Below are positions 1-5,945 of a DNA stretch of 36,078 bases, piece by piece. The stretch comes from a virus. The stretch's first letter is position 1. Each line of letters opens with the position of its first letter. The DNA lies in IMG/VR virus record IMGVR_UViG_3300042860_002920, positions 1-36,078 of that record; one strand, written 5' to 3'. A program made the translations under genes and the position numbers. The notes under the pieces are model-generated. The model searched no databases. It saw nothing but the letters and a program-made list of their open reading frames with translations, and was not told the origin of the DNA.

Positions 1-78
1 AAGTCCTACAATCATGCAATGGAGATCATTGCTGAGCAAACCAAACTTGGCAATGAAGCAATCATCGTATTCTGGTAA
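1..78 (+). CDS. 3' end of an unidentified gene (partial)
   Basis: An open frame enters from the left edge and ends at TAA 76-78, giving 25 residues that finish in AIIVFW. Only the C-terminus is visible, so no function can be assigned. The next small gene starts 3 bases after its stop, which suggests one operon. Confidence 0.55.
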   Translation, partial: KSYNHAMEIIAEQTKLGNEAIIVFW

Positions 79-81
79 ATC

Positions 82-219
82 ATGAGCGAACTTGACTATC
101 AACCCGACTTCGATTATAATCAAACAGAATGGGAAGATGACATTCTGAGCGTACTCAACGAACAGACAATCAATGAAACTCTCGACAACGAAACCCATGA
201 ACTTCTCAAAAGTTTCTGA
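82..219 (+). CDS. small acidic hypothetical protein, 45 aa
   Basis: ATG at 82 lies three bases after the preceding stop, and the frame closes with TGA at 217-219. The product is strongly acidic (MSELDYQPDF..., with a WEDD patch) and has no cysteines, membrane segment or motif that I recognise. It overlaps the start of the next gene by 23 or 47 bases, depending on which start that gene uses. Close packing and base composition like the flanking genes support it as a real phage gene, but the function is unknown. Confidence 0.5.
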   Translation: MSELDYQPDFDYNQTEWEDDILSVLNEQTINETLDNETHELLKSF

Positions 220-493
220 TACGTTTCCCAAACGATTTGTCGATGATCTTGATGACATGCTGACAGATAGTACCTCCAATGGATGTACTGATTTACTTGA
301 TGATCTGCTGCAACTTATCAGCGAACGACTGGTAGAATTGAACGACTATTATACAACCAATCTCAATAGCGTGCAACACTACCAACGCCAAATCCTGGAA
401 CGCAAAGTAAAGTCCCCAGTACAACAAGATTGTTATACTGATGTCGTGAAGTTTCTGGATGGTGATACTTATTGCAGTTCTGATAATTGTTAG
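173..493 (+). CDS. hypothetical protein, 106 aa
   Basis: The frame 173-493 gives 106 residues, or 98 if the ATG at 197 is used. The 197 start reduces the overlap with the upstream gene to 23 bases, and neither start has a clear ribosome-binding site. The protein is acidic and Leu-rich in the middle (a DDLLQLISERLVEL stretch that should be helical), with three cysteines near the C-terminus. No known domain is recognised. It is the last gene before the 400-base non-coding region with DnaA-box-like repeats. Confidence 0.5.
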   Translation: MKLSTTKPMNFSKVSDTFPKRFVDDLDDMLTDSTSNGCTDLLDDLLQLISERLVELNDYYTTNLNSVQHYQRQILERKVKSPVQQDCYTDVVKFLDGDTYCSSDNC

Positions 494-512
494 TATGCTG
501 AAAAGCGCATAG

Positions 513-518
513 TATAAT
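513..518 (+). promoter_or_regulatory. possible sigma70-type -10 element
   Basis: TATAAT matches the bacterial -10 consensus exactly and lies just after the 106-residue gene. The best upstream -35 candidate (TTGTTA, 487-492) is about 20 bases away, which is longer than ideal. The downstream region is AT-rich and non-coding. It could drive a transcript through the DnaA-box region toward the 53-residue gene at 894, but the assignment is weak. Confidence 0.25.
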
Positions 519-558
519 AAATGTAAAAATAAATGTATTTTAGTTGTTGAGAAAGTGC

Positions 559-825
559 TGTGGAAATTGTGGAAAACTCTGTGTGTGGTTCTTATACCTG
601 AAACCCTTATAAATGCCCGCTGCCGTTGGTACCTAAGCGGTCGCACTATAAGACACACACAGTCTCACAGATCTCCCCCGTCCAGTTATAAGAACCACAG
701 CACACTTTTCCACAGCAAACTTATAAGTTTTCCACACGTTTTCCACAGTTTCTTATAAGTTTTCCACAGGCAGTTCGTGTTACTTATAGTGACAGACTGC
801 GATCTCGTTATAACCTGTGGAAAAC
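559..825. other. cluster of DnaA-box-like TTTTCCACA sites (candidate origin)
   Basis: Exact TTTTCCACA occurs on the + strand at 706-714, 728-736, 739-747 and 760-768, and on the - strand at 568-576 and 816-824. A one-mismatch - strand site lies at 559-567. TTTTCCACA is the cyanobacterial version of the DnaA box. The four + strand boxes start 22, 11 and 21 bases apart, close to whole helical turns, so they would face the same side of the DNA. A 17-base direct repeat (CTTATAAG plus the box) is found at 720-736 and 752-768. A perfect 12-base inverted repeat pairs 759-770 with 814-825. An origin, a DnaA-titration site or a regulatory array would all fit. Confidence 0.6.
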
Positions 826-893
826 TTTCGTTAATGGGAATGTGTTTGCCCTTATAGTTACACACCATTCCACACAGTTCCTAACAGTAACTC

Positions 894-1055
894 ATGAGCA
901 CTTCGTTGATGATCAATGCACTTCGTCTCGGTAACACTGGACGGGAGATCTTGAACATTCTAGATGCACTCGTGTCTGATGACAAGTCTACCACGTCTGG
1001 CAGTGTTTGTCAAGTCGTTTATAATGCACCCACAGCAGATGTGATCGACTTCTGA
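894..1055 (+). CDS. small hypothetical protein, 53 aa
   Basis: ATG 894 to TGA 1053-1055 encodes MSTSLMINAL... followed by a TGREILNILDALVSD segment. That gives an amphipathic helix ending in ILDAL, a pattern I recall from small proteins of other cyanomyoviruses, but no function is known to me. It sits between the DnaA-box cluster and a strong hairpin terminator, so it appears to be a single-gene unit or the end of a short operon. A ribosome-binding site is not obvious. Confidence 0.6.
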   Translation: MSTSLMINALRLGNTGREILNILDALVSDDKSTTSGSVCQVVYNAPTADVIDF

Positions 1056-1064
1056 TCGTTATTC

Positions 1065-1114
1065 ACCCCGTTCGTTCATTGTCACTTATCGACAGTGTTT
1101 GGGCGGGGTTTCTT
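1065..1114 (+). terminator. intrinsic terminator-like long hairpin
   Basis: ACCCCG (1065-1070) pairs with CGGGGT (1104-1109). Inside it, CATTGTC pairs with GACAGTG around a seven-base loop. A short TTTCTT tract follows. The hairpin begins 10 bases after the stop of the 53-residue gene. The T tract is short, so termination strength is uncertain. Confidence 0.55.
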
Positions 1115-1221
1115 ATATCCCTGGCGGGCGATGCCTAAAGCTAAAAACGCTAACTACCCTAACCTACAACGAACCAAAAGAGCGAACGAGATATAAGGAT
1201 TATAAAAAAATTTTTCAGGTA

Positions 1222-1229
1222 TATAAATC
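1222..1229 (+). promoter_or_regulatory. late-promoter-like TATAAATC
   Basis: This differs at one position (the last base) from the T4 late promoter TATAAATA. It lies 46 bases upstream of the first SGNH-like gene, in an AT-rich leader just after a terminator, where a promoter for the array would be expected. Confidence 0.35.
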
Positions 1230-1274
1230 ACTATAGGGTTTTCATAGAATATCAAAATTTTTTTGGGGTATAAA

Positions 1275-1997
1275 ATGCATTATAACCTTTTATTTCACGG
1301 ATGTAGTTTTACGTATGGTGGAGAATTAGATGGTATTAATAAAGATATCGAACATCAAAGAACTCATCGTTTTTCACATCTAGTAGCAAATCATTTTGAA
1401 ATGAGTTATGATAATATTTCTAGTCCAGCAAATTCTAATGATGCTATTGTAAGGGAAACGATTGAATGGTTTGAAAGTGGTAATACCTGCGATTTTGCTA
1501 TTATACAATTTACATATCTTGAAAGACTAGAATACGTTTGCAATTTTTACAATAAACCATTAAAAATTTATACAGGATTAACACAAGAATATTATTGGAA
1601 AGACAAATATATTAAAAAGATTTATGAGTTTTCAAAGCAAATGATTATGTCTTATTATAAAGAAGTATATAACCATAGTGATGCGATGTGCAGATTTTAC
1701 AAAAATTTATTTTTATTAGAACAATATTTTGAAAAAAATAATATTAAATATTATTTGATGAAAATCAATACTACTAAATTAAATTTTGACAAAGAAGCAA
1801 AATTATGGAAAAATATATGTAAGCATAAGTATAATGAATTAACCCCAATATGTAATGGTATTTTAAATGAACCATTTAATAATGCCGATTATTGTGAAAA
1901 AAAAGAAAATTTATTTTACTCAGGAGAACATCCAAGTGAGATTGGTCATCAAAAAATAGCAAATCATGTTATTGGAGTAATACAAGATGCATTATAA
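1275..1997 (+). CDS. SGNH/GDSL hydrolase-like protein, array copy 1
   Basis: I chose ATG 1275 (240 aa) over the in-frame TTG at 1263 because it gives MHYNLLF, the same start as copies 2 and 3. The N-terminal GCSFT (Ser11) fits SGNH block I, whose serine is the nucleophile. A D-N-I-S...SNDAI segment resembles block II. HPSEIGHQKIA with His219 resembles block V. SGNH enzymes remove acyl groups from sugars, lipids or glycans. Two typical features are missing: the Asp three residues before the block V His is Ser here, and the usual GxND of block III is replaced by an IIQFT..ER.E segment. Activity is therefore uncertain. Copies 1-3 share a nearly identical 33-base segment (1461-1493 here), and this gene overlaps copy 2 by 11 bases. 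Confidence 0.7.
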   Translation: MHYNLLFHGCSFTYGGELDGINKDIEHQRTHRFSHLVANHFEMSYDNISSPANSNDAIVRETIEWFESGNTCDFAIIQFTYLERLEYVCNFYNKPLKIYTGLTQEYYWKDKYIKKIYEFSKQMIMSYYKEVYNHSDAMCRFYKNLFLLEQYFEKNNIKYYLMKINTTKLNFDKEAKLWKNICKHKYNELTPICNGILNEPFNNADYCEKKENLFYSGEHPSEIGHQKIANHVIGVIQDAL

Positions 1998-2724
1998 CCT
2001 TTTATTCAGTGGATGTAGTTTTACTCAGGGGTGTGAATTAGAAGGTAAAGCAAAAGACTTTAAACATAGAGATACACATCGATATAGTCATGTAATTAGT
2101 GAAAGGACCAATAGAGCATATGAAAATATTGCTCTTAGTGGTGCATCAAATAATCGAATTACTAGAACAACAATAGAATGGTTTGAAAGTGGCAATACCT
2201 GCGACTTAGCAATTATACAATTTACTTTAGTTCAAAGAATAGAATTTATTTCTAAACTGACGGGAGAATTATCTTTGTTTTCGCAATACAATTTTATGGA
2301 ACACAAAAAAAATGATTTTTACACTGTGAAAAAACCAATAGATTTTGATGATTTAAAAAAATCCTATACAGAATATTACACTCAAATATATAATTTAAAT
2401 ATTGGATTAAATAATTTTTATAAAGATTTATTTTTGTTAGAGCAATATTTTGAGAAAAAAAATATTCCATATTATTTCATTAAGCTATCACACATTAATC
2501 ATATACTAAATCATAAAGATGTTCCGTGGACTTCCTTATGCAAAACTAATTATTTGGATATACCAACGATTAATGGAGACATTTTAACCATGAAATATGA
2601 GGGAGATGATTATACACCAGATTATTCAGAAGATGATCCAAAATATAAATTCTTAAATGGTATTCATCCCAGTGAATTAGGGCATCAAAAAATAGCAGAT
2701 TATATTATTAAACATGCACTATAA
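1987..2724 (+). CDS. SGNH/GDSL hydrolase-like protein, array copy 2
   Basis: This 245-residue paralogue of its neighbours starts inside the end of copy 1: the 11 bases ATGCATTATAA read as the final residues plus stop of copy 1 and as M-H-Y of copy 2. Block I is GCSFT (Ser11). The block II-like region is NIALSGASNNRI. Block V is NGIHPSELGHQKIA (His227), with Asn where the catalytic Asp normally sits. The central part (residues about 90-130) differs most between copies, as expected if substrate recognition varies. The gene is very AT-rich with A runs. Fold assignment rests on short motifs only, and the substrate is unknown. Confidence 0.7.
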   Translation: MHYNLLFSGCSFTQGCELEGKAKDFKHRDTHRYSHVISERTNRAYENIALSGASNNRITRTTIEWFESGNTCDLAIIQFTLVQRIEFISKLTGELSLFSQYNFMEHKKNDFYTVKKPIDFDDLKKSYTEYYTQIYNLNIGLNNFYKDLFLLEQYFEKKNIPYYFIKLSHINHILNHKDVPWTSLCKTNYLDIPTINGDILTMKYEGDDYTPDYSEDDPKYKFLNGIHPSELGHQKIADYIIKHAL

Positions 2725-3463
2725 TTTACTTTTTAACGGTTGTTCTTATACGAACGGATCTGAACTTCAAGGAAAAGAAAACGATTTTGAATATCTTCGC
2801 TTGCATCGTTTTAGTCATGTCATTAGTGAGAAGATGAATAAAACGTATGAGAATATTGCACTTGGCGGAAACTCTAATGAACGTATCGTAAGAACCACAA
2901 TAGAATGGTTTGAAAGTGGCAACACTTGCGATTTGGCAATCATTCAGTTTACTTTAATGTCAAGATATGAATTTATTTCTAGACATGCAGCACATCCTGT
3001 AAATTTTGCTCCTGGTGCTAATATTCCATTGATGTGGGAAACGGAAGGAAAGATTGATAATAAAAAAGATTATAATGATGCTAAAGATGCTTATGAAAAT
3101 TATTACAAGTATGTCTACAATGATAACTTAGGATTGTATAACTTTTATAAGAACTTATTCATTCTAGAACAGTATCTTGAAAAAAATAATATCCCATACT
3201 ACTTCATTAAACTTGCAGGTGATCGTGCTTGGTTAGATAGTCCACAAAAGAACGTATACTGGCGTAATTGCTGTAAGCATACATACTCTAGTATTCCTGC
3301 AATCAACGGAACCATTCTGGATTTAGAAGATAAGTCAAACTTCACCATAGATTATTCTAAAGACGGTTATCCAGCATTAAATGGCAAACACCCAAGCGAA
3401 TTAGGACATCAGAAAATAGCAGATTACATTATTAAACACTATGCATATCCTGTTCAACGGTGA
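2714..3463 (+). CDS. SGNH/GDSL hydrolase-like protein, array copy 3
   Basis: A 249-residue copy starting MHYNLLFNGCSYT (Ser11), with NIALGGNSNERI as the block II-like segment and NGKHPSELGHQKIA (His226, Asn223) as block V. It begins in an 11-base overlap with copy 2 (ATGCACTATAA) using the same two-frame arrangement as the previous junction. Its own C-terminus runs on by a few residues (HYAYPVQR), so the overlap with copy 4 grows to 23 bases. Codon use is visibly less A/T-biased than in copies 1 and 2. Function is inferred from the SGNH-like blocks and is unproven. Confidence 0.7.
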   Translation: MHYNLLFNGCSYTNGSELQGKENDFEYLRLHRFSHVISEKMNKTYENIALGGNSNERIVRTTIEWFESGNTCDLAIIQFTLMSRYEFISRHAAHPVNFAPGANIPLMWETEGKIDNKKDYNDAKDAYENYYKYVYNDNLGLYNFYKNLFILEQYLEKNNIPYYFIKLAGDRAWLDSPQKNVYWRNCCKHTYSSIPAINGTILDLEDKSNFTIDYSKDGYPALNGKHPSELGHQKIADYIIKHYAYPVQR

Positions 3464-4073
3464 TTCATACACATGGGGAGATGAATTGCTTTATCGTTTA
3501 AGAGATCGGTTCAGTAATCTCGTCTCTAAACATTATAATGCTACCAGCAACAACATCTCTATCTGTGGTAATAGCAACGATGCAATCGCTCGTACCACAA
3601 TGGAATGGTTCTTGCATAATAAAACCTGTGATCTAGCCATCATTCAACTTGCACCCATGTCAAGGTTTGAAGGTTGGAACCCACAAAAGAAAAAGTATTA
3701 TCATGTTACCATTCAAAAGACACCTGGATGGAAAGAATTTTATATTGAACATTATCAAGATAAACTAGCCGCTGATAATCTCTTTAAGAATTATTACCTC
3801 CTAGAACAATTCTTTATCGCTCGTAAAATCAAATATGTCTTTATGCTTCATGACGCATGGGATCAGCATTTGGTTGAATCCAGTAACATTTGGAAATCTA
3901 TGATTGTTCAAAAACCAATTTATTATATCCGTGGACATGACTTCATTGAGAATGTTATCTTGCCTGAGAAAGATAAAAAAGACTTGATTGTATCAAATGG
4001 TAATCATCCTAATGAATTAGGACATCAAAAGATCGCACAGCATATTATAGATACTATTGGAACTCTCCAATAA
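3441..4073 (+). CDS. SGNH/GDSL hydrolase-like protein, array copy 4
   Basis: A shorter copy (210 aa) and the one closest to the classic family: block I reads FNGDSYTWGDEL with Ser9 in a true GDS. The block II-like segment is NISICGNSNDAI, and block V is NGNHPNELGHQKIA (His189, Asn186). It lacks about 35 residues of the variable central region found in copies 2 and 3. The start overlaps copy 3 by 23 bases. The spacing between the starts of copies 2, 3 and 4 is 727 bases in both cases, as expected from tandem duplication. It is followed after 6 bases by an HNH endonuclease gene. Confidence 0.75.
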   Translation: MHILFNGDSYTWGDELLYRLRDRFSNLVSKHYNATSNNISICGNSNDAIARTTMEWFLHNKTCDLAIIQLAPMSRFEGWNPQKKKYYHVTIQKTPGWKEFYIEHYQDKLAADNLFKNYYLLEQFFIARKIKYVFMLHDAWDQHLVESSNIWKSMIVQKPIYYIRGHDFIENVILPEKDKKDLIVSNGNHPNELGHQKIAQHIIDTIGTLQ

Positions 4074-4079
4074 AAATAA

Positions 4080-4469
4080 ATGTTACTCTCTTCTCCAGAT
4101 GAGTATCTTTATCAATTACAAGCGAACAATAAGGCAGACGCAATAAGATTATGGAGAAAAGCGATTAAGGAAGCATGGAATAACTGTTGCGCGTATTGCG
4201 GGCAAAACAAAGATCAAATGACAATTGATCATATCCTTCCGCAAGCATTAGGCGGAACAGATGAACTCATGAACGTTGTTTGTTGCTGTGAAGATTGTAA
4301 CCGCGATAAATCCCATACAGAAGTTGAGATCTGGTATTTTCAGCAATACTTCTTTTCTCAAGAACGCTGGGATAAACTTGAAGACTGGCGAACACCCAAA
4401 AAAGATGGTACGAAGAAAAGATATATAAGGGGTAAAAATGGAACCCCAACAAGATCTATTGTTCAATGA
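4080..4469 (+). CDS. HNH endonuclease
   Basis: The 129-residue product has a complete zinc-type HNH core: C37-x2-C40 (CAYCG), the D50-H51 pair in IDHILPQALGG, N65, and C70-x2-C73-N74. HNH proteins cut DNA using the His and one metal ion, while the four cysteines hold a structural zinc. Free-standing HNH genes in T4-like phages often behave as homing endonucleases, but they can also help in packaging or recombination. It sits between copies 4 and 5 of the SGNH array and overlaps copy 5 by 4 bases (ATGA). ATG 4080 is the only sensible start. Confidence 0.9.
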   Translation: MLLSSPDEYLYQLQANNKADAIRLWRKAIKEAWNNCCAYCGQNKDQMTIDHILPQALGGTDELMNVVCCCEDCNRDKSHTEVEIWYFQQYFFSQERWDKLEDWRTPKKDGTKKRYIRGKNGTPTRSIVQ

Positions 4470-5116
4470 AGATATATTTTAATGGTTGTTCTGTAACAGA
4501 AGGTGCAGAATTAAAAGATCCTCATCAAGATCGTTATAGTAGATTATTATGTGATTATTATGGCGCGGAAGAAACAAATAATGCTGCAGCTGGGGGATCT
4601 AATGATAGAATTGTAAGGCAACTTTTAACGGAAGTTAATATTTCTGATTATGATCTTGGTGTCATACAAATGACACATCCATCAAGAACAGAATTTTATA
4701 CAAAACGGTGTTGGATACCAATGAATATACAGCATGATTATGTGTCTTGGAATTCAGAACAAACTGAAAAAAATGTTTTATCCCGTTTCTCTTGGTGGAA
4801 CTGGGGAGAAAAAACAGAAATGGATATTATGAAAAATGCTTGGAAAGAATATTATATGCATATTGTAACCGACGAGTTTTTAAAAAACAAAGAACTTGTT
4901 CATAATCTAACAATTAGAAATTATTTTAAATCTAAAAATATTCCTTTAATCCTATTAACAATTAACCACAAGACATCTATTCTTGAGCATTTTGATATTA
5001 GTCTTGCTAATAACAAATCATATCCATTAGCTCCTAACAGACATCCTAATGAAGAAGGGCACCACATGATTTTTCAGGACATTGTAAATTATATAAAAGA
5101 TGAAAATTTACTTTGA
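4466..5116 (+). CDS. SGNH/GDSL hydrolase-like protein, array copy 5
   Basis: A 216-residue member of a second subgroup that starts MKIYFNGCSVT (Ser9). It has AAAGGSNDRIVRQ as the block II-like motif and NRHPNEEGHHMI as block V (His193, with Pro three residues before it). A TRTEF-like segment (HPSRTEF) after the central beta strand stands where block III would be. It overlaps the HNH gene by ATGA and copy 6 by 17 bases, so all these genes are probably translated in a coupled way. It resembles copy 6 more than copies 1-4, which points to an older duplication. Hydrolase activity is an inference. Confidence 0.65.
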   Translation: MKIYFNGCSVTEGAELKDPHQDRYSRLLCDYYGAEETNNAAAGGSNDRIVRQLLTEVNISDYDLGVIQMTHPSRTEFYTKRCWIPMNIQHDYVSWNSEQTEKNVLSRFSWWNWGEKTEMDIMKNAWKEYYMHIVTDEFLKNKELVHNLTIRNYFKSKNIPLILLTINHKTSILEHFDISLANNKSYPLAPNRHPNEEGHHMIFQDIVNYIKDENLL

Positions 5117-5696
5117 TGGATGTTCTTGGACTTATGGGACAGAACTTGAGAATAAAGAACAAGAACGTTTTAGTCGATTACTCTGCAATGACCTTAGTGC
5201 AGAAGAAACAAATCTAGCTTGTCCAGGTGGATCAAACCAAAGAATAATCAGAAACTTAATAACAGAGACAGATATCACCCAATATGATCTGGCAGTCATT
5301 CAATTAACGTATTCATCCAGAACAGAGTTTCATGATGGCACAACTTGGAGAACAATTAATGTTAATCCAAGACGGGTGAATATTAAAAATGATTTATTAC
5401 CCAATGTAACCCATCAGGATTTTTGGGAATATTATTACACCAACATTTGTAATGATATCTATTTTAAAGTACAAGAAAAGATCGCAGTTGAAACAATCAC
5501 ACACTATTGTAAATCTAAAAATGTCCCACTTATATTAATGTCTATTGACCACACGACAGAATTGAATTATGATTTAATCTTGACAAAACCATGGAAACGG
5601 TATCCATCCGCACCAAAGAAGCACCCGACAAGAGAAGGGCATAAAATGATTACTAAAGACATTCTAAATATAATAACGTCTCGGCAACTGTTATGA
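5100..5696 (+). CDS. SGNH/GDSL hydrolase-like protein, array copy 6
   Basis: The last and shortest copy, 198 aa. It starts MKIYFDGCSWTYG (Ser9), followed by ACPGGSNQRIIRN, SSRTEF and KKHPTREGHKMI (His175, Pro three residues before it). Its ATG lies in the final codons of copy 5 (17-base overlap), and its stop overlaps the next small gene by ATGA. Loss of the Asp usual in block V makes this copy, like copy 5, a candidate for altered or absent catalysis, perhaps a glycan-binding role. Such a reading depends on the fold assignment, which should be confirmed by structure prediction. Confidence 0.65.
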   Translation: MKIYFDGCSWTYGTELENKEQERFSRLLCNDLSAEETNLACPGGSNQRIIRNLITETDITQYDLAVIQLTYSSRTEFHDGTTWRTINVNPRRVNIKNDLLPNVTHQDFWEYYYTNICNDIYFKVQEKIAVETITHYCKSKNVPLILMSIDHTTELNYDLILTKPWKRYPSAPKKHPTREGHKMITKDILNIITSRQLL

Positions 5697-5851
5697 CGTA
5701 CAATGTTTATATCGATCAAAAGATCGCGTTTGAAAATTTATCAAAAGAAGATGCTGAGAAACGTGCTAGAGAAATACAGCAAATGATTTCCGCTGGCATT
5801 CCAACTGAATATACTGTTGAACAAATTAAAGTTATTAAAATTAAACCATGA
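5693..5851 (+). CDS. small hypothetical protein, 52 aa
   Basis: ATG 5693 overlaps the stop of SGNH copy 6 (ATGA) and the frame ends with TGA 5849-5851, itself overlapping the next ATG. The product (MTYNVYIDQK...) has a charged helical middle (SKEDAEKRAREIQQMI) followed by a beta-like VEQIKVIKIKP tail. No family is recognised. The two-sided ATGA overlaps are good evidence that it is translated. Confidence 0.65.
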   Translation: MTYNVYIDQKIAFENLSKEDAEKRAREIQQMISAGIPTEYTVEQIKVIKIKP

Positions 5852-5943
5852 ACCCTATTGCAAAGCTGATCCGATGGATTAAAGGCGAATATAAGTTGTG
5901 GAAACTTCGTAGACAAGATCCATACATTTATGAAGATGATTGA
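5848..5943 (+). CDS. very small basic protein, 31 aa
   Basis: ATG 5848 lies in the ATGA overlap with the preceding gene, and the TGA is at 5941-5943, just before the ATG of the carbamoyltransferase at 5946. The peptide (MNPIAKLIRW..., ending YIYEDD) is Trp/Arg/Lys-rich in the middle and acidic at the end. It has no recognised motif. Position and overlap support it, but its small size leaves doubt. Confidence 0.5.
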   Translation: MNPIAKLIRWIKGEYKLWKLRRQDPYIYEDD

Positions 5944-5945
5944 TC

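Larger units (their letters stand above)
494..893. other. non-coding region with repeats, 400 bp
   Basis: I find no convincing gene here; open frames in this stretch cross the repeats and have low-complexity translations. It holds a TATAAT at 513-518, TTATAA palindromes at 607-612, 686-691, 721-726, 753-758 and 808-813, and six TTTTCCACA sites (separate entry). CTTATAG-type variants recur near 783 and 851. This repeat density is unusual for a compact phage genome and points to a cis-acting function. Confidence 0.7.
1056..1274. other. intergenic leader before the SGNH array
   Basis: This stretch contains the hairpin terminator at 1065-1114 and then an AT-rich leader with A/T runs at 1204-1215 and 1255-1264. 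A 21-codon frame (1131-1196, MPKAKNANYP...) is too short and has too little support to call a gene. A late-promoter-like TATAAATC is at 1222-1229. GGGG at 1265-1268 may serve as the ribosome-binding site for the gene at 1275. Confidence 0.6.
1275..3463 (+). repeat. tandem gene duplication (copies 1-3, period about 712-727 bp)
   Basis: Gene starts at 1275, 1987, 2714 and 3441 are 712, 727 and 727 bases apart. The first three share nearly identical DNA at 1461-1493, 2173-2205 and 2900-2932 (encoding IEWFESGNTCD), plus a common start and a common C-terminal block. Copy 4 has diverged further in the same segment. Confidence 0.75.

Noticed and set aside
293-658. 121-residue open frame on the - strand, and open frames at 555-758 (+) and 686-868 (-)
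   Set aside because: They lie across the non-coding repeats or a real + strand gene, their translations are low-complexity, and no start signal supports them.
1131-1196. 21-codon open frame MPKAKNANYP...
   Set aside because: Too short, and placed between a terminator and an AT-rich leader with no ribosome-binding site; chance is the simpler explanation.
1228-1238. TCACTATAGGG, identical to the end of the T7 RNA polymerase promoter
   Set aside because: Only 11 bases match, the upstream half of the T7 promoter does not, and T4-like cyanophages are not expected to carry a T7-type RNA polymerase.
4248-4466. - strand open frames over the HNH gene (4248-4466, 4267-4452)
   Set aside because: They are shadows of the + strand HNH coding region, which has a complete catalytic core.
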